From an uncultured Schlesneria sp. (GTDB lineage Bacteria > Planctomycetota > Planctomycetia > Planctomycetales > Planctomycetaceae): a stretch of 64,000 bases of DNA. Positions 56,914 through 64,000 of the stretch are shown here, piece after piece. The stretch lies in the NCBI GenBank assembly GCA_903840265.1, contig CAIMFH010000147.1:147458-211457 (forward strand). Reading direction: 5' to 3'. The notes beneath the pieces are model-generated. The model had not been told where the DNA came from. It saw only the letters and a list, made by a program, of their open reading frames with translations, and ran no database searches. The position numbers were made by a program, and so were the translations under genes. Within the stretch, counting starts at the first letter, position 1, and each line of letters begins with the position of its first letter.

Positions 56914-57054
56914 TCGCTGTCCCTCCATCAGTTAGCCATCATATTGCCACATGAGTCCTCATCGAAGGTGCATCTTGCGGGGGTGTTGCTTAACAGGTAG
57001 TCTTTCGCAACAATATTTGCCGATGTAACCCTGGGTTGTTAGGAACGGTCTGTC

Positions 57055-58500
57055 ATGCCAAACCGATCGTTTGGTCATCCTTCTCTCAACCGCCGAACGG
57101 CGATTCAGGCCGGCGCGGTGGGATTGCTGGGGCTTGGCAGCAATCATCTCGCCGCCTTGCGCGAGGCGACCGCAGCGACTGCAGGTGGGACTCCACCGCG
57201 ATCCGTGATCTACATCTTCCTCTCGGGCGGACTCGGGCAGCACGATAGCTTCGACATGAAGCCGATGGCTCCCGACAATATCCGGGGCGACTTCCAGCCG
57301 ATTGCGACTCGAACGCCTGGTATCGAAATCTGCGAGCATCTGCCACGCCTGGCCGCTCGCAGCCATCTGTGGTCGCTGGTTCGATCACTCACTCATCCCT
57401 CGAACGATCATTCGCTGGCTCATCACATCATGTTGACGGGTCGCAGCACGGCCCCTCCGACATTCGACGCGAACAAGCCGATGCCAGGCGACTGGCCTTC
57501 AATCGCGGCGATCGCCGGAGATCTGACGACTCGCCGCAACAATCTGCCGCCAGCCGTCGTCTTGCCTGAACGTCTGATTCATCGGACCGGTCGAGTGATC
57601 CCTGGCCAGTTCGCTGGCCACATGGGACCTCGTCGAGACCCCTGGTTCATCGATGCGTCCCCTTTCAACAGTGAAACCTACGGAGCTTATCCCGAGTACG
57701 AGTTTCATCACGCTCGTGGCGGCGAGAAAACAAAGTCGCTCTCTTTTCAAGCTCCCAACCTATCGCTCCCGGTGGCATTAACGCAGGGACGCCTGGCGAA
57801 TCGTTTGGAATTGCTGAAGGGAATCGATCACCAGCGAGCTCAATTGGAAGCGGCTGCCGTGACGGAAAAATTCGACCGACACCGTCAATCGGCCGTGTCA
57901 CTGTTGACCGATCAGCAGGTCCGCCACGCATTCGATGTGACGAGTGCCTCCCCCAAAGATCTAGACCGCTACGGCCGTAATTCGTTCGGTTGGTCCCTGC
58001 TGATGGCCCGGCGTCTGGTCGATGCAGGCGTGAACTTAGTTCAGGTGAATCTGGGCAACAACGAAGCGTGGGACACGCACGGCAATGCGTTCCCCAGCTT
58101 GAAGGACTACCTGTTCCCACCCACCGACCAATCGCTCTCGGCATTGCTCGACGATCTGGAAGCCAGTGGTCGGCTGAGCGAGACGTTAATCGTGATGGCG
58201 GGTGAATTCGGTCGCACTCCGAAAGTCTTCGGCCTGCCCCAACACTACAAACTTCCAGGCCGAGACCATTGGGGAGCCGTGCAATCCGTCTGGCTGGCAG
58301 GCGGCGGAATCATCGGCGGTCGCGTCATCGGCTCGTCGGACAAAATCGGCGGATATCCCGCTGCCGACCCGCAAACACCCGAGAATCTCGCCGCCACAAT
58401 CTATTCGTCATTGGGTCTCCCTTCCGAAATCGCTTGGCACGACGACCTGGGCCGCCCGCATCACATTTACCACGGCGATCCGATCCGCGGATTGACGTAA
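57055..58500 (+). CDS. DUF1501 family exported protein
   Basis: 481 residues with a Tat-type signal (LNRRTAIQAGAVGLLGLGSN). Core motifs: [76 protein letters not shown] and GRDHWGAVQSVWLAGGGIIG. It is the third DUF1501 gene in the window and is also unpaired with a DUF1549 gene. The ATG at 57055 follows AGGAACGGTCTGTC. It sits directly upstream of tRNA-Gln, with 82 bases between them, and therefore is the last gene of the core chromosome before the island. Confidence 0.9.
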   Translation: MPNRSFGHPSLNRRTAIQAGAVGLLGLGSNHLAALREATAATAGGTPPRSVIYIFLSGGLGQHDSFDMKPMAPDNIRGDFQPIATRTPGIEICEHLPRLAARSHLWSLVRSLTHPSNDHSLAHHIMLTGRSTAPPTFDANKPMPGDWPSIAAIAGDLTTRRNNLPPAVVLPERLIHRTGRVIPGQFAGHMGPRRDPWFIDASPFNSETYGAYPEYEFHHARGGEKTKSLSFQAPNLSLPVALTQGRLANRLELLKGIDHQRAQLEAAAVTEKFDRHRQSAVSLLTDQQVRHAFDVTSASPKDLDRYGRNSFGWSLLMARRLVDAGVNLVQVNLGNNEAWDTHGNAFPSLKDYLFPPTDQSLSALLDDLEASGRLSETLIVMAGEFGRTPKVFGLPQHYKLPGRDHWGAVQSVWLAGGGIIGGRVIGSSDKIGGYPAADPQTPENLAATIYSSLGLPSEIAWHDDLGRPHHIYHGDPIRGLT

Positions 58501-58582
58501 CATCAGAAACCGCCAACGAGTTCCCACCTGTACCTTGCCAGCAATCGCATTCATGCGATAGATTACGCCCCACGCACAAAGG

Positions 58583-58653
58583 TGCCCGATAGTGTAACGG
58601 TAGCACAACAGATTTTGGTTCTGTTTGTCCAGGTTCGAATCCTGGTCGGGCAA
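58583..58653 (+). tRNA. tRNA-Gln (anticodon TTG)
   Basis: The 7-base acceptor stem is TGCCCGA / TCGGGCA, with discriminator A at 58653. The anticodon stem ACAGA / TCTGT encloses a TTTTGGT loop with anticodon TTG, which reads CAA. The T arm has GGTTCGAATCC. CCA is not encoded. An integrase fragment ends 50 bases downstream, which fits use of the tRNA 3' end as a phage or island integration site. Confidence 0.95.
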
Positions 58654-58667
58654 TTAGACTTACGGCG

Positions 58668-58692
58668 ATTGGGCTTCTATTTTATGCCCAAT
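58668..58692. terminator. short hairpin between tRNA-Gln and the integrase remnant
   Basis: ATTGGGC / GCCCAAT, 7-base arms with an 11-base AT-rich loop, between tRNA-Gln and the integrase stop codon. It could end either transcript. Confidence 0.35.
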
Positions 58693-58702
58693 CTATGCCC
58701 TA

Positions 58703-59494
58703 TTAACCGAAAAGGCGGTCAAAACTGGTCGCCGCCTGTCTCTGAGCGTCAGGCATCAGGTGGGCGTAAGTGTCCATCGTCATCGAGATGGTGCTGTGGC
58801 CCAAGATCGTCTGAATCGCCTTAATATTCACATTGTCGGCCAGCATAATCGATGCGCTACTGTGCCGCAGATCGTGAAAGTGAACTTTGTCGCCGAGCTT
58901 GGCTGCACTCCGAATCTTCGACCATGACCATCGGTGAAAACTGCACTTTCGGAGCAGGCCGCCGTCAGTGTCCGGAAAGACGTATGGGCAGCTAGCCAGT
59001 CCCTCCGTTAGCTGATTCGCTTTGTGGTCCCACAGCGCTTTGACCGCCATTGCCGGCAATGCAAGCTGCCGCCGGCCCGAGTCACTTTTGGGTTCCTTAA
59101 GTCGGAGCGTTCCGTAGATCTCCTCCAAGGAATGGCGCACCTGTAACGTCGCGGCCTTCAAGTCGATATCGTTCCATTGCAATCCAAACAGTTCCCCTTG
59201 TCGCATCCCGGTCGTCAACGCTAGCACGTACACCGCGTGAAAACGGTTCGCAGTGCTCTCCTTCAACAAAGTCTTGGCCTGCTCAGTTGTTAGGGGCTTT
59301 ACTGGTCGCTTAGCCACTTTCGGACGATCTACAGACAGACATGGATTCCGTCCCACCAACTGCCACTTCAGAGCGATCGTGAACGCCCTCCGCAGGATGA
59401 CGTAGCAATACTGACGCGTCCGCGCGCCGATCTCGTCGGTTTCAAGAGCAGACAGCATCGTCTGGATGTGCATTGGGCGGAGTGCAGGCAGCTT
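58703..59494 (-). pseudogene. tyrosine recombinase (integrase), N-terminally truncated and fused to a kinase remnant
   Basis: This part of the open frame (about residues 106-368 of 368) is a phage-type integrase. It holds the end of the core-binding domain (LRPMHIQTML, IALKWQLVGRNPC) and a complete catalytic domain with all five expected positions: Arg203 (TTGMRQGEL), Lys241 (KEPKSDSGRR), His312 and Arg315 (HFHDLRHS), His338 (LGHSTISM) and Tyr348 (MDTYAH). The arm-type binding domain and early core-binding part are missing. They are replaced in frame by a receiver/kinase fragment (59495-59860). It lies next to tRNA-Gln with its 3' end toward the tRNA, as in tRNA-inserted islands. It is called a pseudogene because it is chimeric, though the catalytic core could still fold. 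Confidence 0.8.
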
Positions 59495-59860
59495 GATGGT
59501 ATAGCCGTACGTTTTCAGGGTCAGTAGAGCCAGCTGTCGGACATGGTGATCGTCTTCCGCGAGCAGGATTGTTCCGGTGCCGGGCGCGGCGACTCGGATG
59601 AACCTCGTTGCAGAATCGCCCGGTCCTGCGATTGTCGGCAGGACAAAGCGAAGCGTGGTTCCGCTACTGACTTGGCTTTCGACGGTGATCGCTCCTCTGG
59701 CCTGAGCGACGAAGCCGTACACGTTAGCGAGACCCATTCCGGTCCCTTTGCCGACTTCTTTCGTGGTGAAGAACGGCTCGAAGATTTTCCTCTTGACTTC
59801 AGCCGTCATCCCTTCGCCGGCATTAGTAGCGGTCAGTTGAACGTAGCCTCTATCCTCACT
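59495..59860 (-). pseudogene. histidine kinase/receiver fragment fused to the integrase
   Basis: The frame reads from about 59860 on the minus strand as the end of a hybrid sensor kinase. It starts with a partial ATPase domain ([14 protein letters not shown], then [19 protein letters not shown] and VESQVSSGTTLRFVLP) and runs into the beginning of a receiver domain (TILLAEDDHHVRQLALLTLK, then YGYTI). The homology then stops and integrase begins. The phosphoacceptor domain, N box and most of the receiver domain are absent, and the receiver lacks its phosphorylatable Asp region. The ATG at 59809 lies inside the domain. Both ends are broken, so this is a remnant. Confidence 0.8.
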
Positions 59861-60302
59861 TCTGCGAAAGCAGGTCTGCCAGACGGAGTTGCAAATCAGC
59901 GTCCTTCAGTCCGACCAAGTCCTTGGATACTTCAAGCAGTATTTTCTGCTGAAGTTGTGGCGTGTACATGGCCCTCAGGGTGCCGAGAAAGAGTGGCGGG
60001 GCGACTACGACAAGCTTTTCAAATCTACGCTCCTGACAGGCGGACTTGAGATAATCTATCAATTCGCTGGCAAGATGCTGTGCGGTCAGATGTGCCCGGT
60101 CCGTATGCGGCTCAACCGCAGACCGTGAAGCGCCACGCAACTGGACTCGACCGGGAGAGTCGCTCTCCGCCTCCTGAGCTTTTTGGCGGCTTTCAGGATG
60201 CTCGAATTCGGCCAAGATCATATATGGTGGATGAGTTTCCGGGACCGCGTGGAAGATCTTTGCACGGCTGCGGTCCGCAACCAGGATCCATGTATTCGTC
60301 AT
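59856..60302 (-). CDS. host attachment family protein (PF10116-like)
   Basis: 148 residues from the ATG at 60302 (AGGAAGTCAGTC upstream). Recognisable motifs are TWILVADRSRAKIFHA at the N-terminus, the central EPHTDRAHLTAQHLASELID and the C-terminal FEKLVVVAPPLFLGTLRAMY. These match the family annotated as 'protein required for attachment to host cells'. That name comes from early work; the family has a peptide-release-factor-like fold and its function is unclear. Its stop overlaps the beginning of the kinase remnant in another frame. It is divergent from the Usp-GspE gene and lies in a probable island. Confidence 0.85.
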   Translation of the reverse strand: MTNTWILVADRSRAKIFHAVPETHPPYMILAEFEHPESRQKAQEAESDSPGRVQLRGASRSAVEPHTDRAHLTAQHLASELIDYLKSACQERRFEKLVVVAPPLFLGTLRAMYTPQLQQKILLEVSKDLVGLKDADLQLRLADLLSQK

Positions 60303-60843
60303 GACTGACTTCCTGTGTTTCTCGTTGCTGCGGTCTACCTCCGCAAATGATGTCATTCTGCACTGCTTGATCGACACCGCACTCTTCGTACCGCTATCAG
60401 AGAATTCTCACATGACGTTCCAAGCTACGATTTAACTGAAGCCCGCGTTCGTGAATGAGACACACAACCCGCAACAAGTGGCGGATATTTCTCAGGTGGA
60501 TGGAAATCGAAGAGCAGGTGTGTCTCCCGGAACGACAAGTGTGACATGACCTGGCAGGAACCCCAGAGAACGTTATGACGCGGATTGAAGGTGGCGCAGT
60601 CGTTGTTCACAGTAAATAGGCTGAAAAACAAAGGCAGGGTCTTCTCGAACGACGACATCCGGACACAGACGCAGAGTGGCAGTCGCAACAACGTGTCAAT
60701 TCCATCGACTTCGGCGAGCGATTTGCGTTGCGATAGTGTGACGCCCAGTGAGTGTTCTAACACCGCCTCGCTGAGCAAGGGTAACGCCCCGGCCTTGAGA
60801 CGCGGCCCGCGCTGGTGATCGAAACGACTGACAGGTAGCCATC
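60303..60843. other. intergenic region between divergent island genes
   Basis: 541 bases without a supportable gene. Two open frames (about 60425-60778 minus and 60585-60818 plus) lack binding sites and known domains. The promoters of the host-attachment and Usp-GspE genes must lie here. A TGGCGC-N5-TTGTT string at 60592-60607 vaguely resembles a sigma-54 promoter but has the wrong -12 dinucleotide. Confidence 0.4.
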
Positions 60844-62511
60844 ATGCTAAAGATCCTTTTTCCTACGGACTACTCAGAGTGCAGCAATGAAGCGTTGAGG
60901 TATGCCGTTTCACTAGCGAGCGATTCCGGCGGAACGCTATTGATTCTGCACGTCGTCGAACCGATGTCGCCTTATCTGGTTTCTGAGCCGACGTCCAATC
61001 CCTATCGAGAGAACTTTCTTGGTCTGTTGAAATTACTGCTTGCCGACAAGCCCTCCGTTTCTTACGAGGAACGCACGGTTGTTGGGTCCCCGGTCGCAGC
61101 CGTGGTTGGCGTGGCCGAAGAACAGTCTGCGGATCTGATCGTGATGGGGACGACAGGAAGAACAGGGGTTAAGCGCCTGTTGCTAGGAAGTGTTGCCGAA
61201 GAGGTTGTTCGTCGAGCTCCCTGCCCTGTCTTGACGTTGAAGATTGCCGAACTTGAAAACGCAAAGCGCCGCCGGCATGCCGCGTCCGTCGGTGCATGGC
61301 CAATGGAAATCGCAGGGGCCGTCAGCGGTCCAAATTTGACATCCGAAGAAACCGAAGACAATCCGGCGTTGTCCTTGCTTCTTCGCGGGATTCATGCGAG
61401 AGCATCGGACATTCACCTCGATCCTGTAGGAACGGATATGTCGGTTCGGTTCCGCATCGATGGACGTTTGCAATGCTACTGCAAGCTGGAGCAGGCGATC
61501 GGACAACGGGTCGCCACGCAGCTAAAACTGTTGGCAGATCTGGATATCGCAGACCCCTTCCATCCCCAGGAAGGCCGCCTGAATCTACCGGATACACTGC
61601 AGGGAATCGATGTTCGCATCACGACCGTGCCGGTCGCCCTTGGTGAAGCCATCTCACTGCGCTTGCTTAGTCGCGACCGTCTTGTGCGACCGCTGCAAGA
61701 TCTTGGGCTCAGCGCCGAATCCCTCAAGATGACGAAGCGAATGTTGGATCACGGTGAGGGGCTCATTCTGGTGACTGGCCCGACAGGATCAGGCAAGACG
61801 ACCACGATGTATTCGATGCTACGCGCCTTGGACGACGGAACTCGACACATTGTTTCGATCGAAGATCCCGTCGAATTTGTGACACCCAGCTTCCGTCAGG
61901 TCTCCGTGGATCCGCGGCATGACATTACCTTGACGAAGGGCTTGCGGACATTGTTACGTCTGGATCCCGATGTCGTGTTTGTCAGCGAAATCCGCGATGC
62001 TGAAGCCGCAGAAGCTGCGATGCGTGCCGCCAGTTCTGGCAAGTACGTCTTTTCCAGCCTGCATACGCGCGATGTGGCTTCGACAATTACCGCTCTTCGC
62101 GATTTGCACATCGATAATCGCTCGCTAGGGGGCAACCTGACAGGGATCGTCTCGCAACGGTTGATTCGTCGCCTGTGCCGTGAATGTTGCCGATCTGATG
62201 GACCTACTGCCGCGGAAGTCGATCTATTCGCGAGATACAGCGTCGTTTCGCCTCAGGAGTTGAATCGACCCGTCGGATGTTCGCGGTGTCGCAAGACCGG
62301 ATACTTCGATCGGACCGGAATTTTCGAGATCGTGATCCCCGAGCATGACGTCATGCGTGCGATTGAAGAGGGACTTCCCGAGGACGAACTCCGGAAGGTC
62401 ATTCGCTCACATGGGACGCGCAGTCTCGAATCGGACGCACTTGAGAAAGTCGCTCAAGGCATCACGACTATTGAGGAGTTTTACGCAATGACGTCGATCA
62501 AGATTCGCTGA
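60844..62511 (+). CDS. universal stress protein - GspE/PilB-type ATPase fusion
   Basis: 555 residues. Residues 1-135 are a UspA domain (MLKILFPTDYSECSNEALRY) with the ATP-binding loop Gly102, Gly105, Gly115-Ser116 (MGTTGRTGVKRLLLGSVAEE). Residues about 170-545 form a secretion ATPase of GspE/PilB/TadA type. Its motifs are the N2-like DIHLDPVGTDMSVRFRIDGR segment, Walker A GPTGSGKTTT (312-321), an Asp box IEDPVEF (339-345), Walker B LDPDVVFVSEIRD (373-385), the His box SSLHTRD and a Cys4 zinc motif (445, 448, 479, 482). The usual N-terminal N1 domain is missing and is replaced by Usp. No other pilus or type II secretion gene is in the window. It may be a stress-responsive or regulatory ATPase (inferred). 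Confidence 0.88.
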   Translation: MLKILFPTDYSECSNEALRYAVSLASDSGGTLLILHVVEPMSPYLVSEPTSNPYRENFLGLLKLLLADKPSVSYEERTVVGSPVAAVVGVAEEQSADLIVMGTTGRTGVKRLLLGSVAEEVVRRAPCPVLTLKIAELENAKRRRHAASVGAWPMEIAGAVSGPNLTSEETEDNPALSLLLRGIHARASDIHLDPVGTDMSVRFRIDGRLQCYCKLEQAIGQRVATQLKLLADLDIADPFHPQEGRLNLPDTLQGIDVRITTVPVALGEAISLRLLSRDRLVRPLQDLGLSAESLKMTKRMLDHGEGLILVTGPTGSGKTTTMYSMLRALDDGTRHIVSIEDPVEFVTPSFRQVSVDPRHDITLTKGLRTLLRLDPDVVFVSEIRDAEAAEAAMRAASSGKYVFSSLHTRDVASTITALRDLHIDNRSLGGNLTGIVSQRLIRRLCRECCRSDGPTAAEVDLFARYSVVSPQELNRPVGCSRCRKTGYFDRTGIFEIVIPEHDVMRAIEEGLPEDELRKVIRSHGTRSLESDALEKVAQGITTIEEFYAMTSIKIR

Positions 62512-62628
62512 GCCTGCAAAGGGGCAACCGCACGTCTATGTAGGTCATACCCCTGCGTGCAACATGGGAATACTTCGCTGTCTTAAATTCGCGATTACGT
62601 CCCTGGCTTTTGAACTGGAGGAAGAGTC

Positions 62629-64000
62629 ATGACGGCAAACGATACCGGAGGATGGATTCGATCTTTTTCGGAGATCTCCATTCAAGATGTCCCATTGGTG
62701 GGAGGCAAGAACGCCTCCCTGGGTGAGATGTATCGTGAATTGGCATCCAGCGGCGTACGCGTCCCCAACGGTTTCGCGATTACTGCGAAGGCGTACTGGT
62801 ACTTCCTCAGAGCGACTGGGATCGCCAGCACAATCGATTCTCTTCTTCAGAAAATGAATCCCGAAGATGTGCAGAGTTTGCGGGAGTGCGGTCATGACGT
62901 GAGACAAACCATTCTGGCGGCAGAATTGCCGGTTGATCTCAAGCAACAGATCTTATCAGCGTACGCCAAACTGGGTGGCGATGCGTCGTCTCACATCGAC
63001 GTCGCCGTCCGCAGCAGCGCGACGGCAGAAGATCTTCCAGACGCCAGTTTTGCGGGGCAGCAGGAAACGTACTTGAACGTTGAAGGACCTCAGGCACTGC
63101 TGTCAGCATGCAAGCGTTGCTTTGCGTCACTCTTTACAGACCGAGCCATTTCTTATCGGCATCATAAGGGATTCGATCATTTCAAGATTGGGCTTTCGAT
63201 CGGCGTACAACGAATGGTCCGGTCGGATCTGGCGACTTCCGGTGTTATGTTTTCGATCGACACAGAGACGGGATTTCGAAACACGGTATTAATCAACGCT
63301 GCATATGGTTTAGGCGAGAACGTTGTTCAGGGGGCTGTGAATCCGGACGAATATGTCGTCTTCAAGCCGACGTTGACCGAGGGATTTCGGTCAATTCTGC
63401 AGAAGCGACTGGGCAACAAGGAATTCAAACTGATCTATGACAGCGGGGGCGGTCGGATGACTCGCAACATTCCCGTTGCTCCCGAAGACAGAAATCGGTT
63501 TGCAGTCAGCGACGAGGACATCCTCACCTTAGCGAAATGGGCCTGCCTCATTGAAGAGCACTATTCACGAAAGCGGGGTGTCTTCACTCCGATGGACATG
63601 GAGTGGGCGAAGGACGGAAATACCGGAGAATTGTGGATCGTCCAGGCGCGTCCCGAGACCGTGCAGTCCCAGAAATCGGCTCAGATCCTTGAGAGCTACG
63701 AACTGAAGGAGGCCGGATCGGTCCTTGTCAGTGGACGGAGCGTTGGGGGCAAAATTGGACAAGGCTTCGTGCATGTCATCACGCATCCGGCGCAACTCGC
63801 CGAGTTTCGTGCCGGTGAAGTTCTGGTCACCGATAAAACGGATCCTGATTGGGAACCGACAATGAAAAAAGCGGCTGCCATCGTCACGAATCGAGGCGGT
63901 CGAACTTGTCACGCAGCGATCGTTAGTCGCGAACTGGGCTTGCCCGCAGTGGTGGGCACGATGCACGGCACCGAGAAACTTCAAAGCGGCCAGACGGTCA
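62629..64000 (+). CDS. ppsA: phosphoenolpyruvate synthase, N-terminal part (runs off the window)
   Basis: A frame of 457 complete codons from the ATG at 62629 (GGAGGAAGAG upstream), open to the window end. The N-terminal PEP/pyruvate-binding ATP-grasp domain shows LVGGKNASLGEM, RSSATAEDLPDASFAGQQET and YGLGENVVQGAVNPDEY. The middle contains MEWAKDGNTGELWIVQARPE. The start of the phosphohistidine swivel domain has the catalytic His428 in GGRTCHAAIVSRELG. The full enzyme converts pyruvate, ATP and water to PEP, AMP and phosphate for gluconeogenesis. It lies 117 bases after the Usp-GspE gene in the same direction, so they could share a transcript. Confidence 0.93.
   Translation, partial: MTANDTGGWIRSFSEISIQDVPLVGGKNASLGEMYRELASSGVRVPNGFAITAKAYWYFLRATGIASTIDSLLQKMNPEDVQSLRECGHDVRQTILAAELPVDLKQQILSAYAKLGGDASSHIDVAVRSSATAEDLPDASFAGQQETYLNVEGPQALLSACKRCFASLFTDRAISYRHHKGFDHFKIGLSIGVQRMVRSDLATSGVMFSIDTETGFRNTVLINAAYGLGENVVQGAVNPDEYVVFKPTLTEGFRSILQKRLGNKEFKLIYDSGGGRMTRNIPVAPEDRNRFAVSDEDILTLAKWACLIEEHYSRKRGVFTPMDMEWAKDGNTGELWIVQARPETVQSQKSAQILESYELKEAGSVLVSGRSVGGKIGQGFVHVITHPAQLAEFRAGEVLVTDKTDPDWEPTMKKAAAIVTNRGGRTCHAAIVSRELGLPAVVGTMHGTEKLQSGQTV

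Noticed and set aside
60592..60607. Possible sigma-54 promoter TGGCGC-N5-TTGTT upstream of the Usp-GspE gene
   Set aside because: The -12 element has GT instead of the nearly invariant GC, so it is too weak to list as a promoter.
60425..60818. Two small open frames between the host-attachment and Usp-GspE genes
   Set aside because: No ribosome binding sites and no recognisable sequence features; they overlap each other on opposite strands.

Overview
The window is chromosomal DNA from a planctomycete, most likely a member of the Planctomycetaceae (inferred). It is GC-rich. It carries several protein families that are abundant in that phylum: DUF1501 (three copies), DUF1552, DUF1549/DUF1553 (two copies), DUF1592-type c-cytochrome proteins, secreted proteins with Gly-rich tails, a PEP-CTERM protein, a pre-peptidase C-terminal (PPC) domain protein and many exported proteins of unknown function. 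Housekeeping genes are recognisable and look intact: rpsO, pnp, ligA, polA and a tRNA-Gln.

Layout. 0-6.5 kb: the tail of an upstream gene, then a minus-strand run of a DUF2252 protein, a DUF4239 membrane protein, an exported protein and a membrane-anchored TPR protein with a secretin-like STN domain. 6.5-13.5 kb: a FlgM-like protein, a thioredoxin-trypsin fusion, an exported unknown, a Gfo/Idh/MocA oxidoreductase, an exported intradiol dioxygenase and an EF-hand protein, several of them closed by strong hairpins. 13.5-21 kb: a protein with duplicated STN-like modules, then a DUF1592/DUF1552 pair with an unusual acidic/HTH/low-complexity gene between its members. 21.4-25 kb: a compact set of complex I-like membrane genes (J-, K- and L-like) plus DUF3467. 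25-31.3 kb: a peroxiredoxin, a lipoprotein, a PPC protein, DUF2784 and an esterase/SMP-30 fusion. 31.6-41.8 kb: rpsO-pnp, a soluble histidine kinase, a conserved unknown, a degenerate M14-like protein, ligA and an aldehyde dehydrogenase. 42-53.5 kb: a PEP-CTERM protein; an ECF sigma gene translationally coupled to a DUF1549/1553 protein with an anti-sigma-like N-terminus; a second DUF1549/DUF1501 pair; an RraA-like gene; another DUF1501 gene; and a membrane coiled-coil protein. 53.9-58.5 kb: polA and a third DUF1501 gene. 58.6-64 kb: tRNA-Gln followed by what looks like the edge of a genomic island. It holds a chimeric histidine kinase/receiver/integrase reading frame, a host-attachment family gene, a universal stress protein fused to a GspE-type ATPase, and the start of a phosphoenolpyruvate synthase gene that runs off the window.

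The most interesting region is 58.6-64 kb. The integrase gene beside tRNA-Gln has lost its N-terminal part and is joined in frame to the end of a sensor kinase, which records a deletion or recombination. Next to it, a Usp domain replaces the usual N-terminal domains of a secretion/pilus ATPase. The second most interesting locus is the sigma factor/DUF1549 pair at 43.3-46 kb. There a membrane-spanning, haem-motif protein appears to carry the anti-sigma function itself. All functional statements rest on motif recognition by eye; no database search was run.
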